Assembly: GCA_964591565.1 (NCBI GenBank)
Contig: CAZQEC010000004.1
Span: forward strand, 1-40,652
Direction: 5' to 3'
DNA from: CAZQEC01 sp964591565
Lineage (GTDB): Bacteria; Patescibacteriota; UBA1384; CAJBMM01
DNA: 40,652 bases
The notes under the pieces were generated by a model. It made no database searches, was not told the DNA's origin, and was given only the letters and a program-made list of their open reading frames with translations. Shown here in pieces: positions 6,988-15,436 of the stretch. Each line of letters begins with the position of its first letter. The stretch's first letter is position 1. A program made the translations under genes and the position numbers.

Positions 6988-9900
6988 TTGGCAAAATTTG
7001 AGCTTAAAAATAACCTATCCGAACTTGAGCAGTCTGTGCTGGAGTATTGGAAGCGCGAGAAAATTTTTGAGCGTATCGAAAGTAAACATCAAAATGACAA
7101 GCCATTCGTGTTTTTTGAAGGTCCACCCACAGCTAATGCAGGACCAGCCATTCATCACATATTGGCTCGAGCCTTCAAAGATTTGATTCCACGCTATCAA
7201 ACGATGCGCGGGCGCCGCGTTGATCGTAAAGCTGGTTGGGACACCCACGGTTTGCCGGTCGAGTTGCAAGTGGAAAAAAAATTAGGTCTAAAAAATAAAA
7301 AAGAGATTGAAGCATACGGCATTGCTAATTTTAATCAACAATGCCGCGCGGATGTGTGGACGTTTAAAGCCGATTGGGAAAAACTGACTGAACGCATTGG
7401 ATTTTGGCTCGATATGGAACATCCGTTCATCACTTACGAAAATGAATACATTGAATCGGTATGGCACGTGCTGAAGCGAGCGCACGAACGGAAACTGTTG
7501 TATCGCGGCCACAAAGTGGTGCCGTTTTGTACGCGTTGTGGCACCGCACTTTCGAGTCATGAAGTGGCGCAAGGATATAAGGTTGTAGAAGATACGTCGG
7601 TGTATATCAAATTGCGTGTTACAGAAAAATCTATTGATACACTTAAACAAAAAATTTCAAATTTCAAATTTCAAATTAAAAATTTATTTATCTTATCCTG
7701 GACGACCACGCCGTGGACGTTGCCGGGAAATGTGGCGTTGGCAGTGGGAGCGGATATAAATTATGTCTTGGTGAAATCGGTGCACAATAACGAGATTTAC
7801 ATTGTGGCGCAAGATTTAGTCGAAAAAATTGGCGGGATCACATCGAAAATTATTGATGATGACGGGCGCGAAGTTTTAATCAAAGGATCAGATCTAATTG
7901 GCCTCGAATATGAGCCACTTTTTCCCGGCGTGATTAAAAATAATGGTAAGGCGTTCCGCGTTTATAGTGCCAATTTCGTCAATACCACTGAAGGAACCGG
8001 TGTCGTGCACACCGCGGTTATGTACGGCGAAGACGATTACGAGCTCGGATTAGCCGAGGGTTTACCCGCTGAACATTCAGTTGGCGAAGACGGGCGGTTT
8101 TTAGCACATGTGCCTGAAGGGCTGGCTGGGAAATATGTGAAAGCACCAGAAACGGAAAATTTGATTATCGAATCACTTCAATCACGTGGTTTATTATTAT
8201 CAACCGAATCCTACAGTCACGAGTATCCGTTTTGCTGGCGCTGTGACACGCCGTTGTTATATTACGCCCGTTCGAGCTGGTTTATTCAAATGTCTAGTTT
8301 GAAAAACGAACTATTAGAGGCAAATGATTCTGTAAATTGGGAGCCAGCATCAATCAAAAATGGTCGTATGGGTGAATGGCTGGAAAACGTCAAAGATTGG
8401 GCAATTTCACGCGATCGTTATTGGGGCACGCCGTTGCCATTTTGGGTTTGTCAAAATAACCATTTGACGGTGGTTGAATCTAGCCAAGAATTACAACGTC
8501 TGATGCAAAAATCGATTACATCGCCTCAAATATCCAAATTAGACGATCTGCATCGTCCGTTTATTGATCAAATATCGTTTAATTGTCCTGAATGTGGAGA
8601 AATTTCAACTCGAGTACCGGAAGTGGCCGACGTATGGCTAGACTCGGGGGCAATGTCTTTTGCCCAGTGGGGCTATCCGCACACTAATGGCAGTATCCAA
8701 TTTGTTAAATCTCATTATCCGGCTGACTTCATTGCGGAGGCAGTTGATCAAACGCGTGGCTGGTTTTACACACTGCTGGCGGTTGCGGCCATAATGGGCG
8801 AGAGCGCGCCATATAAAAATGTAATTTGTTTGGGGCATTTGCTCGATGAACACGGTAAAAAAATGAGTAAAAGTAAGGGCAACGTTGTGGATCCGTGGGT
8901 GATAATTGATAAGTTTGGCGCGGATGCTCTACGGTTTTATTTATATTCATTAAATCCAGCTGGTGAGCCCAAATTGTTTTCGGAGAAGGATTTGCAAACA
9001 GTATCTCGCCGAGTGCTGATGATTTGGTGGAACACTTATTTGTTCTTTGAACAAAGACAAATGACAAATGACCAGAGACTAGAGACTAGAAACCAGAGAC
9101 AAGAGACAGGAGTGGAAAAAAAGAGTCCAAACGTGTTGGATCGATGGATTTTGGCGCGGGTTAATATCACAATTAATATAGTAACTACAAGTTTAGACCA
9201 ATATGATGTTTTGACGGCGTCTCGAGCGTTATCTGAGCTAATAGACGACACATCAACTTGGTATCTACGGCGCAGTCGTGGCCGTTTTGCAGAAGAAAAC
9301 GACGCCACAGATCGCGAGAATGCGATTGATACACTGCGTTTTGTTTTGATCACATCTGCCAAATTAATGGCACCATTTTGTCCGTTTATGGCGGATGCCA
9401 TTTATTTCAATCTCACCGGTGAAAGTGTGCATTTGGCTGATTGGCCGGTGGTACCACATCAAACAAACGATGATATTATCAGCGATATGATTCAGGTACG
9501 ACAAATTGTCTCGAGCGGGCTTGAAGCGCGGATGCAGGCGGAAGTTAAAATTAGACAACCGTTAGTGCATCTGATCGTCACGGAACGAAGATGGTCGTTT
9601 GATAATCTAGATGATTATTTAGATATCATCAAAGCTGAATTAAATGTTATCGAAATATCGTTCCACAGTGGCGATGGTACAGTATTTAAGAAACCAGAAT
9701 TAGATTACATCGAACTTGCGAATGGCAAAACATTATTATCCACCACTATCACGCCAGAGTTAGCTGAAGCGGGCATGGTGCGTGAGTTAACTCGAGCCAT
9801 TCAAGACTTACGTAAAAGTGCTGGTTTGTCTATTTATGATCAAGCGCAGGTCAAATGGCACTCGCAGGATCAGGTAATAATCGAACTGTTATCTAACATC

Positions 9901-10014
9901 AAAATATTAGAATCACTCTCATTAGCTACACGTTCGCATTTGCAGATGATCAAAAGCGATACTGCACACTCAATTGATCTAAACGGACATAATATAGAAT
10001 TAAGTTTGAGTTAA
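6988..10014 (+). CDS. ileS: Isoleucyl-tRNA synthetase (eukaryote-like type 2)
   Basis: 1008 residues from TTG at 6988, chosen because GGAG lies seven bases upstream and the protein then starts AKFELKNNLSELEQSV as family members do; the frame is open back to a TTG at 6934. It is a class I enzyme charging tRNA-Ile, with an editing domain that hydrolyses Val-tRNA. HIGH motif HHIL near residue 55, editing region LSWTTTPWTLPGN, KMSKS near 625-629, then an anticodon-binding domain. Cys pairs (FCTRCG, FCWRCD, NCPECG) and DVWLDSGAMSFAQWGYP place it in the type 2 group, to which mupirocin-resistant enzymes belong. Two low-complexity stretches, near residues 222-235 and 690-712, look inserted. Confidence 0.95.
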   Translation: MAKFELKNNLSELEQSVLEYWKREKIFERIESKHQNDKPFVFFEGPPTANAGPAIHHILARAFKDLIPRYQTMRGRRVDRKAGWDTHGLPVELQVEKKLGLKNKKEIEAYGIANFNQQCRADVWTFKADWEKLTERIGFWLDMEHPFITYENEYIESVWHVLKRAHERKLLYRGHKVVPFCTRCGTALSSHEVAQGYKVVEDTSVYIKLRVTEKSIDTLKQKISNFKFQIKNLFILSWTTTPWTLPGNVALAVGADINYVLVKSVHNNEIYIVAQDLVEKIGGITSKIIDDDGREVLIKGSDLIGLEYEPLFPGVIKNNGKAFRVYSANFVNTTEGTGVVHTAVMYGEDDYELGLAEGLPAEHSVGEDGRFLAHVPEGLAGKYVKAPETENLIIESLQSRGLLLSTESYSHEYPFCWRCDTPLLYYARSSWFIQMSSLKNELLEANDSVNWEPASIKNGRMGEWLENVKDWAISRDRYWGTPLPFWVCQNNHLTVVESSQELQRLMQKSITSPQISKLDDLHRPFIDQISFNCPECGEISTRVPEVADVWLDSGAMSFAQWGYPHTNGSIQFVKSHYPADFIAEAVDQTRGWFYTLLAVAAIMGESAPYKNVICLGHLLDEHGKKMSKSKGNVVDPWVIIDKFGADALRFYLYSLNPAGEPKLFSEKDLQTVSRRVLMIWWNTYLFFEQRQMTNDQRLETRNQRQETGVEKKSPNVLDRWILARVNITINIVTTSLDQYDVLTASRALSELIDDTSTWYLRRSRGRFAEENDATDRENAIDTLRFVLITSAKLMAPFCPFMADAIYFNLTGESVHLADWPVVPHQTNDDIISDMIQVRQIVSSGLEARMQAEVKIRQPLVHLIVTERRWSFDNLDDYLDIIKAELNVIEISFHSGDGTVFKKPELDYIELANGKTLLSTTITPELAEAGMVRELTRAIQDLRKSAGLSIYDQAQVKWHSQDQVIIELLSNIKILESLSLATRSHLQMIKSDTAHSIDLNGHNIELSLS
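7652..7676. repeat. Heptanucleotide repeat inside ileS
   Basis: AAATTTC is repeated three and a half times in frame, giving KISNFKFQIKN just before the conserved LSWTTTPWTLPGN. It resembles the AT-rich filler between genes. Confidence 0.55.
9054..9111. repeat. Purine-rich repeat inside ileS
   Basis: CAGAGAC/CTAGAGA-like units code for RQMTNDQRLETRNQRQETG, hydrophilic and out of keeping with the flanking conserved sequence. Similar DNA (ACCAGAGACAAGA) occurs between genes at 810-825. Confidence 0.5.
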
Positions 10015-10022
10015 TATTTACT

Positions 10023-10078
10023 AAGGTGTGAAGCTATATCACCTCGGAGGTGATATGTGAGAGGTGATATGTGATATG
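10023..10078. repeat. Dispersed palindromic repeat, CACCTCGGAGGTG family
   Basis: AGGTGTGAAGCTATATCACC followed by TCGGAGGTGATATGTGA and a further GAGGTGATATGTGATAT. The units ATCACCTC and GAGGTGAT equal the 16S rRNA 3' tail and its complement. Confidence 0.65.
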
Positions 10079-10116
10079 CAATATCATATTCACAGCACTT
10101 ATATAATAGGAAAAAT

Positions 10117-11250
10117 ATGTTAAAACGATTACGCGGCTTAGATTGGTCTTTGTACATTTTGCCGATCGCCTTATGGCTAATTGGTGTGGCGGTGTTGTGG
10201 TCGCTAACGTACGCCAACCCAGACCGAAGCATTTCTAGCTTGGCCATAAAACAGTTTATTTTCGGTTTGCTCGGACTGGGCATCAGTACTATTATGGCTA
10301 TAATTGATTATCGCTCACTGCGACAAATTGCATGGATTATTGGTTTAGTAACATTAGTTTTGCTAATAGCGGTTGAATTTTTTGGTACCACTTCGCTAGG
10401 TGCGACGCGCTGGCTCGATTTCAAATTTTTTCAGTTGCAGCCATCTGAAATTGCCAAAATTGCTCTAATTATTGTTTTAGCGACTTTGTTCGTACAATAT
10501 ATTGAGAGAGTCAGTGTGAAGATGTTTGTATTAGCGAGTGTGATGGTTGGCGCCCCGCTTTTTTTGGTGCTCAAACAACCAGATTTAGGCACCGCCATTA
10601 TATTGGTGCTGACTGCGGTTGGTGTTTTGCTGAGCATGCGTATGAAGCGGGTGCATTACATTAGTTTGGCCATTGTGGCCACGCTAATTATTATTATCGG
10701 GACGCTTGCTTACCAAAATACAACACCATTTGGTGACATACTACATAGTTACCAGCGTGATCGCATCCACGTTTTTCTGAATCCGAACTCCGATCCGCTA
10801 GGCAAGGGTTATAATGTGCGTCAATCCATTATTGCGATTGGTAATGGGGGATTATTCGGGCGGGGTTTAGGCAAAGATGTTGGGCAACTTTCGCAGTTGA
10901 ATTTTTTACCAAAAGCGTATACCGATTTTATATTCGCGGCGCTGGCAGAATCGTTAGGTTTTGTGGGAGGTTCGGTTGTTTTAATTATTTATTCGTTACT
11001 GCTTTGGCGAATTTTGCTGGTGGCACAATTGGCACGCGACGGGTTTGGGGCGTTGCTCACCTACGGCTTTTTAGCCAGCATTTTATTTTCGATTCTGATA
11101 AATGTGGGCATGAATTTGGGCATAATGCCAGTGACTGGTATTCCATTACCATTTATTAGTGCTGGTGGCACCGCCTTAATTACTAATTTTATTGGCATTG
11201 GCATTATACAAAGCATTACTTCCCGCCGGCAAAAGATTTCGTTTGGATAA
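10117..11250 (+). CDS. rodA: Rod shape-determining protein, SEDS glycosyltransferase
   Basis: 377 residues with about ten membrane spans. SEDS proteins polymerise lipid II into peptidoglycan strands together with a class B penicillin-binding protein. Typical motifs are present: ATRWLDFKFFQLQPSEIAKI, LKQPDLGTAIIL, a large outer loop with YQRDRIHVFLNPNSDPLGKG and YNVRQSIIAIGNGGLFGRGLG, and GMNLGIMPVTGIPLPFISAGG. The FQLQPSE and IPLPFISAGG forms favour RodA over FtsW. A TATAAT at 10102-10107 lies only nine bases before the ATG, so the transcript may have almost no leader, although AGGA is also close to the start. Confidence 0.93.
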   Translation: MLKRLRGLDWSLYILPIALWLIGVAVLWSLTYANPDRSISSLAIKQFIFGLLGLGISTIMAIIDYRSLRQIAWIIGLVTLVLLIAVEFFGTTSLGATRWLDFKFFQLQPSEIAKIALIIVLATLFVQYIERVSVKMFVLASVMVGAPLFLVLKQPDLGTAIILVLTAVGVLLSMRMKRVHYISLAIVATLIIIIGTLAYQNTTPFGDILHSYQRDRIHVFLNPNSDPLGKGYNVRQSIIAIGNGGLFGRGLGKDVGQLSQLNFLPKAYTDFIFAALAESLGFVGGSVVLIIYSLLLWRILLVAQLARDGFGALLTYGFLASILFSILINVGMNLGIMPVTGIPLPFISAGGTALITNFIGIGIIQSITSRRQKISFG

Positions 11251-11274
11251 GGGATTTGGTTCACCTTAAAATCC

Positions 11275-11303
11275 TTGACCGAGCTGACTGGGTGTGTTAT
11301 TGT
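11275..11303 (+). promoter_or_regulatory. Promoter of rplU-secE-nusG-rplK
   Basis: TTGACC, 17 bases, TATTGT, 36 bases before the rplU ATG. Confidence 0.6.
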
Positions 11304-11339
11304 ACATTCAACATCAAATTAATGTGAGCAGGGCAATTT

Positions 11340-11642
11340 ATGAAAGCGGTTGTTGAGGTTAAGGGCAAACAATATATTGTTGAAGTCGGCGCCCGCATTC
11401 GGGTTGACTTAATGGACTCCGCTAAGGGTGACTTAGTTGAAGTACCAGTTTTATTAACTATGGACGGTCAAAAAAACAAGGCCGGTAGCGATCAAGTTGC
11501 CAAAGCCAAAGTAATAACTCACGGTTTAAGTAAAAAAATTCGCGTATTTAAACATCACGCCAAAAAACGTTACCGCCGCACTATGGGTCATCGTCAAAGT
11601 TTTACTGAACTTGAAATTGAGACAATCGGAGTTTCTAAATGA
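11340..11642 (+). CDS. rplU: 50S ribosomal protein L21 (bL21)
   Basis: 100 residues, the usual length. The order MKAVVEVKGKQYIVEVG, then the AKAKVITHGLSKKIRVFKHH segment and KRYRRTMGHRQSFTELEI is characteristic of bL21, which binds 23S rRNA. The stop TGA overlaps the secE ATG (ATGA, four bases), so rplU and secE are translationally coupled. Linkage of rplU to secE-nusG-rplK rather than to rpmA is uncommon. Confidence 0.95.
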   Translation: MKAVVEVKGKQYIVEVGARIRVDLMDSAKGDLVEVPVLLTMDGQKNKAGSDQVAKAKVITHGLSKKIRVFKHHAKKRYRRTMGHRQSFTELEIETIGVSK

Positions 11643-11827
11643 TTTCTCCCATTAAATATCTTGGCGAAGTGGCGGCAGAGATGGCTCGTGTCAGCTGGCC
11701 TAATGCTCGTACCGTTGCTTTGCACACTGGTATTGTGGTAGTTTCAATGGTGTTGACGCTTGCAATAGTGGGCTCTATAGACGCTGGTTTAGTTGAATTA
11801 GTCAAAATAATTTTACTTAAAGGGTAA
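11639..11827 (+). CDS. secE: Preprotein translocase subunit SecE
   Basis: 62 residues, the short single-span form. It has the amphipathic EVAAEMARVSWPNARTVALH signature before one membrane helix (about 29-50). SecE clamps SecY in the translocon. It starts inside the end of rplU and is followed two bases later by nusG, the classical secE-nusG arrangement. Confidence 0.94.
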   Translation: MISPIKYLGEVAAEMARVSWPNARTVALHTGIVVVSMVLTLAIVGSIDAGLVELVKIILLKG

Positions 11828-11829
11828 TT

Positions 11830-12426
11830 ATGACAGACGAAGTAGTTGAAGGTTCATTCGCGACTGGACAGCTAGATAAACTAGCCGACGCGCCGATTAG
11901 TGATAATCGCCAGTGGTTCGTCATTCACACTTACTCTGGTTACGAAGATCAGGTGGCGCAAAACCTGGAACAGCGCACCCAGTCTATGAATATGGGCGAC
12001 AAAATTTTTAATGTTTTAGTGCCGAAAGAAAAACAAATTGAGATTAAAAACGGCAAGCGCAAAACGGTCGAAAATCGCATTTTCCCGGGTTACGTGTTAG
12101 TGCAAATGATTGTGACAGAAGATAGCTGGTTTGTGGTAAGAAATACGCCAAATGTGACTGGATTTATTGGTTTTGGCACACATCCTACCCCGATTTCGCA
12201 AGAAGAGGTTGAACGCATTAAAAAACGCATGGGCATTGAAGAGCCAAAATATCAGATAGATTTTGCCATTGGCGATCTAGTGCGCATTACCGACGGGGCG
12301 TTGAAGAACTTCGAAGCCAAAGTGCAAGATGTTGATCATCAACGTGGTAAAATTAAAGTTTCGGTTAATATGTTTGGTCGCGAAACTCCAGTGACACTAG
12401 ATTCATTACAAGCAAAAAAAATATAA
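11830..12426 (+). CDS. nusG: Transcription termination/antitermination protein NusG
   Basis: 198 residues. After an N-terminal tail of about 25 residues, the NGN domain begins at QWFVIHTYSGYEDQVAQNLE and includes FPGYVLVQMIVTEDSWFVVR and NTPNVTGFIGFG; the KOW domain follows (FAIGDLVRITDGALKNFEAK...GKIKVSVNMFGRETPVTLD). NusG binds RNA polymerase and links it to the ribosome or Rho. The acidic N-terminal tail (VVEGSFATGQLDKLADAP) is a modest extension. Confidence 0.96.
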   Translation: MTDEVVEGSFATGQLDKLADAPISDNRQWFVIHTYSGYEDQVAQNLEQRTQSMNMGDKIFNVLVPKEKQIEIKNGKRKTVENRIFPGYVLVQMIVTEDSWFVVRNTPNVTGFIGFGTHPTPISQEEVERIKKRMGIEEPKYQIDFAIGDLVRITDGALKNFEAKVQDVDHQRGKIKVSVNMFGRETPVTLDSLQAKKI

Positions 12427-12506
12427 GGAGCGTTAGTCGAGTTTCAAATCGGGTCTAGTTTTTACGAAAGCTACCCACTACTTGCTACTCGCTACCAGCT
12501 ATCAAA

Positions 12507-12932
12507 ATGGCAAAACAAGTCAAGCAAATCGTCAAAATTCAACTCTCAGCTGGCAAAGCCACGCCAGCGCCTCCGGTCGGACCTGTTTTAGGTGGCACCG
12601 GCATTAATATGATGGACTTTTTAACTAAGTTTAATGAGCAAACACGCGAACTAAATGGCACTATTATTCCAGTTGAACTAACCATTTTTGAAGACAGATC
12701 ATTTACCTTTATTACCAAACAGCCACCAGTAGCGGAGTTGATCAAAGCGGCACTTAAGTTGGAAAAGGGTTCGGCGACTCCGCGTAAAGATAAGGTGGGG
12801 AAATTATCCCAAGACCAAGTTCGCGCCATCGCCGAGCAAAAAATGGATGATCTTTCCGCGGTCACAATAGAAGCGGCTATGAATACCGTCGCTGGCACCG
12901 CGCGCTCGATGGGAGTAGATGTTGAAAAGTAA
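12507..12932 (+). CDS. rplK: 50S ribosomal protein L11 (uL11)
   Basis: 141 residues, standard size. IVKIQLSAGKATPAPPVGPV and LGGTGINMMDFLTKFNEQT are the N-terminal domain signature, FITKQPPVAELIKAALKLEKGS follows, and the C-terminal rRNA-binding domain ends with AAMNTVAGTARSMGVDVE. L11 forms the GTPase-associated centre of the ribosome. The 80 bases before it contain low-complexity CTACTTGCTACTCGCTACCA-type filler. L1, usually next to L11, is 22 kb away (35200). Confidence 0.97.
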   Translation: MAKQVKQIVKIQLSAGKATPAPPVGPVLGGTGINMMDFLTKFNEQTRELNGTIIPVELTIFEDRSFTFITKQPPVAELIKAALKLEKGSATPRKDKVGKLSQDQVRAIAEQKMDDLSAVTIEAAMNTVAGTARSMGVDVEK

Positions 12933-13194
12933 ACTAGTAATATACGCTCTCAATGTTTCAATGGTAATATTGACCGCAGCAGGGTTCAATTTTGTCAAAT
13001 TTCTTTTTGCTTTTGCAGTTTGGCCACTTGCATCTGTTTCAGAAATGTTCTCTACATTTATGTTTTGGATTTTGCAGGTTTTGTTAATCGGTGTATGTGT
13101 GTGGATAATTCATCGGCAAAAACTGCCGACGTACTATTATTTAATACTATTTTTAGGTGTTATCCTGTCGTTTCTCATCGGGCCTATGAACTAG
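12919..13194 (+). CDS. Small membrane protein of unknown function
   Basis: 91 residues with three hydrophobic helices (about 6-33, 44-62 and 68-86) and a basic loop (HRQKLPT) between the last two. It starts at an ATG inside the end of rplK, overlapping it by 14 bases in another frame. No family is recognised. Its hydrophobic pattern is that of a real membrane protein, but the lack of a clear ribosome site leaves doubt. Confidence 0.5.
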   Translation: MLKSKLVIYALNVSMVILTAAGFNFVKFLFAFAVWPLASVSEMFSTFMFWILQVLLIGVCVWIIHRQKLPTYYYLILFLGVILSFLIGPMN

Positions 13195-13211
13195 TTTAGT
13201 TTCGACGCGCA

Positions 13212-13266
13212 AAAAAAGATCCCCGAGTGACCAGCCGAGGGGGAGCGGCTGATCGCTTGGAGATCG
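13212..13266 (-). terminator. Terminator of the pseudoknot RNA
   Basis: On the minus strand GATC, CCAAGCGATCAGCCG, loop, CGGCTGGTCACTCGG, GATC and then seven T. A stem of about 19 pairs including G-U pairs makes it a very strong intrinsic terminator. Confidence 0.85.
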
Positions 13267-13413
13267 TTCCTTTAGTATTATATACTATAATTTCGTTTTT
13301 TCGAACAGAGAGAGTACTATCTACGGGGCCTAGAGCCAAAGGAGGGGCATAGCTGTTCGACCATCGTAGATAGTACACTTCCGATTCGAGCAAAAAGATG
13401 TACAATTCGTTAA
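13212..13413 (-). ncRNA. Orphan structured RNA with interleaved stems (pseudoknot)
   Basis: A complete minus-strand RNA unit of about 200 bases, with promoter at 13449-13420 and terminator at 13266-13212. Two perfect inverted repeats are interleaved: TCGAACAG (13301-13308) with CTGTTCGA (13353-13360), eight pairs, and GTACTATCTACG (13314-13325) with CGTAGATAGTAC (13365-13376), twelve pairs. The order A-B-A'-B' is that of an H-type pseudoknot. A small hairpin TAGTAT/ATACTA follows (about 13274-13288). No ORF of significance respects these limits; a 15-codon ORF exists without ribosome site. It does not match 6S, SRP, RNase P or tmRNA features that I know. Confidence 0.7.
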
Positions 13414-13419
13414 CGCCGT

Positions 13420-13449
13420 ATTGTATCATGGCTAATGCGGCAGTGTCAA
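13420..13449 (-). promoter_or_regulatory. Promoter of the pseudoknot RNA
   Basis: On the minus strand TTGACA (13449-13444), 18 bases, TACAAT (13425-13420). Start expected near 13413. It is divergent from mfd. Confidence 0.8.
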
Positions 13450-13479
13450 GAGGCGGAAGGGACGGAAAACAGAGGACAG

Positions 13480-15357
13480 ATGACAGAGAAAGATCAGATA
13501 AGGATCACCGTTGGTCAGAGCATTAAAATGCGGGATTGTATGGATTGGCTGATCGCACATCATTATGTTCGTGACGAAAAGGCCAATCAATACGGTCAGT
13601 TTAGTGTGCGCGGAGATCAAATAACCGTTCGCGCCGTTAATTATCGCGGCGCGCTTACTATTGATTTTTTCGGTGACACCGTTGAAAAAATCCACGAGCT
13701 TTTGGAATCATCCATCGGTTTAAATAAAGTTAACGTCGCGTCCAATCTTATTGACGGCGATGGGGCACGGTTTGAACCAGGGCAATATATAGTGCACCTT
13801 GATCATGGCGTGGGACAGTTTCGCACCTTGGCGTTAAAAGAAGTGTCGGGCGATGAACAACAACGTGTTAGTCCATACACCGCGACGGACGCGTCAACTA
13901 CGATATCCAAAATATGGAAACCATTTTTGGTCATCGATTATTTTGGGGGCTCAGAGCTATTTATACCGCCCGATCAAGTGGCCAAAATTACGCATTACAT
14001 TGGCGCACGCCGTCCGACACTTTCTAAGCTAGGATCAATTAGTTGGCAAAAAACTAAAGCTAAAGTGGAAGAGGATCTATTTAAATTGGCTAAGGATTTA
14101 TTATTAACCGCGGCCAAGCGTAAGATGTATCACCGCGCGTCATTAAATATCAATTTGGAATGGGTAAATGTGGTGGCGAATGATTTTCAGTATGCGCCAA
14201 CAGACGATCAGTCAAAGGCAATAGGGGATGTACTGCGCGATTTTGAACAAGCAAAACCAATGGATCGACTAATTTGTGGCGATGTGGGATTCGGTAAAAC
14301 TGAAGTGGCTTTGCGAGCGGCCGTGGCAGTGGCAAGCGCCGGTGGTCAAGTAGCAATTTTAGCGCCAACCACTATTTTGGTCGAACAGCATTTGGCTACA
14401 TTTAGGGATCGCTTAAAAAACTTGCCACTTCGCGTCGAGGCAATGAGTCGATTTATAGCCAAAGATCGGCAAAGCGTGATTGCTCAAGATTTACGCGCTG
14501 GCGCGGTTGATATTATTATTGGCACTCATCGGCTATTAAAATCTGACACTGTATTCAATGATTTAAAATTATTAATTATAGACGAAGAGCAAAAATTTGG
14601 TGTGCGTCATAAAGAGATGATAAAGCAAAAACGCGCTGAAATAGATGTTTTAACCATGTCGGCGACGCCGATTCCGCGCACATTATTTACCAGCCTTTCG
14701 GGATTAAGAGATATCAGTTTAATACTGACGCCACCCAAAAATCGCTTGCCGATTAGAACCATCATTCAAAAACATGATGACGATTTGATCAAGCGTGCTA
14801 TTACTGCAGAACTGAAGCGCCTCGGACAAGTTTTTGTGTTACATAACGACGTGGCATCAATTGAAGCACGAGCTTTTGTATTGCGTCAATTAGTGCCGAG
14901 AGCGCGGATTAAAGTGGCGCATGGGCAAATGCCAGAGGATAAATTAATAAAAGTTTTGCGACAAATGAATGCGGGTGAAATAGATGTTTTGGTTTGCTCA
15001 ACTATTATTGAAAATGGTATAGATATGCCACGCGTTAACACCTTAATTGTGGAAAAAAGTGATCATTTTGGTTTGGCTGATCTCTACCAAATTCGCGGGC
15101 GAGTGGGCAGGAGTATTCAGCAAGCCTACGCAATTTTTTTATACGAAACGCGCGAGTTAACCCCCGCGGCTCACGCACGCTTTCGAGCGTTGAAAGAATC
15201 CGAAACGCTTGGCAGTGGCTACTCCATTGCTATGCGCGATCTTGAAATTCGTGGCGGTGGCAATGTGTTAGGCCGCGAGCAACATGGCAATATGGAAGCG
15301 GTCGGTTTATCGCTTTACGCTAAAATGCTCGAACAAATGGTACAAAAACTAAAATAG
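13480..15357 (+). CDS. mfd: Short Mfd-like transcription-repair coupling translocase
   Basis: 625 residues from ATG 13480 (GAGG four bases upstream); normal Mfd has 1100-1200. Present: the last part of the UvrB-like region (YGQFSVRGDQITVR...DFFGDTVEKI), the RNA-polymerase-interacting CarD-like domain (ARFEPGQYIVHLDHGVGQFR, about 90-180), and the RecG-type motor with Walker A GDVGFGKTE (near 267), DEEQ (near 368), TMSATPIPRTL, and the GRVGRS and RGGGNVLGREQHG motifs. Missing: most UvrA-binding domains and the whole C-terminal TRCF domain. The frame ends at TAG, which is also the first three bases of the REP terminal repeat, so insertion may have removed the C-terminus. Polymerase-displacing motor function is plausible; UvrA recruitment is not. 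Confidence 0.88.
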   Translation: MTEKDQIRITVGQSIKMRDCMDWLIAHHYVRDEKANQYGQFSVRGDQITVRAVNYRGALTIDFFGDTVEKIHELLESSIGLNKVNVASNLIDGDGARFEPGQYIVHLDHGVGQFRTLALKEVSGDEQQRVSPYTATDASTTISKIWKPFLVIDYFGGSELFIPPDQVAKITHYIGARRPTLSKLGSISWQKTKAKVEEDLFKLAKDLLLTAAKRKMYHRASLNINLEWVNVVANDFQYAPTDDQSKAIGDVLRDFEQAKPMDRLICGDVGFGKTEVALRAAVAVASAGGQVAILAPTTILVEQHLATFRDRLKNLPLRVEAMSRFIAKDRQSVIAQDLRAGAVDIIIGTHRLLKSDTVFNDLKLLIIDEEQKFGVRHKEMIKQKRAEIDVLTMSATPIPRTLFTSLSGLRDISLILTPPKNRLPIRTIIQKHDDDLIKRAITAELKRLGQVFVLHNDVASIEARAFVLRQLVPRARIKVAHGQMPEDKLIKVLRQMNAGEIDVLVCSTIIENGIDMPRVNTLIVEKSDHFGLADLYQIRGRVGRSIQQAYAIFLYETRELTPAAHARFRALKESETLGSGYSIAMRDLEIRGGGNVLGREQHGNMEAVGLSLYAKMLEQMVQKLK

Positions 15358-15419
15358 GGAGACTCCTTGCACAGGGTCGCACCCTGTACAGGGTGCGACC
15401 CTGTTGAAGGAGAGACCCT
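15357..15419. repeat. Left REP-like end of the RAYT element
   Basis: GGGAGACTCCTTGCACAGGG, then TCGCACCCTGTACAGGGTGC and a GAAGGAGAGACCCT arm. It contains an extra GGGTGCGACCCTG unit that the right end lacks. Confidence 0.85.
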
Positions 15420-15436
15420 TGTGATAGGATAGGAGA

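Noticed and set aside
13196..13429. 77-residue ORF on the minus strand
   Set aside because: It runs through the pseudoknot stems and the terminator of the RNA unit and has no coding character.
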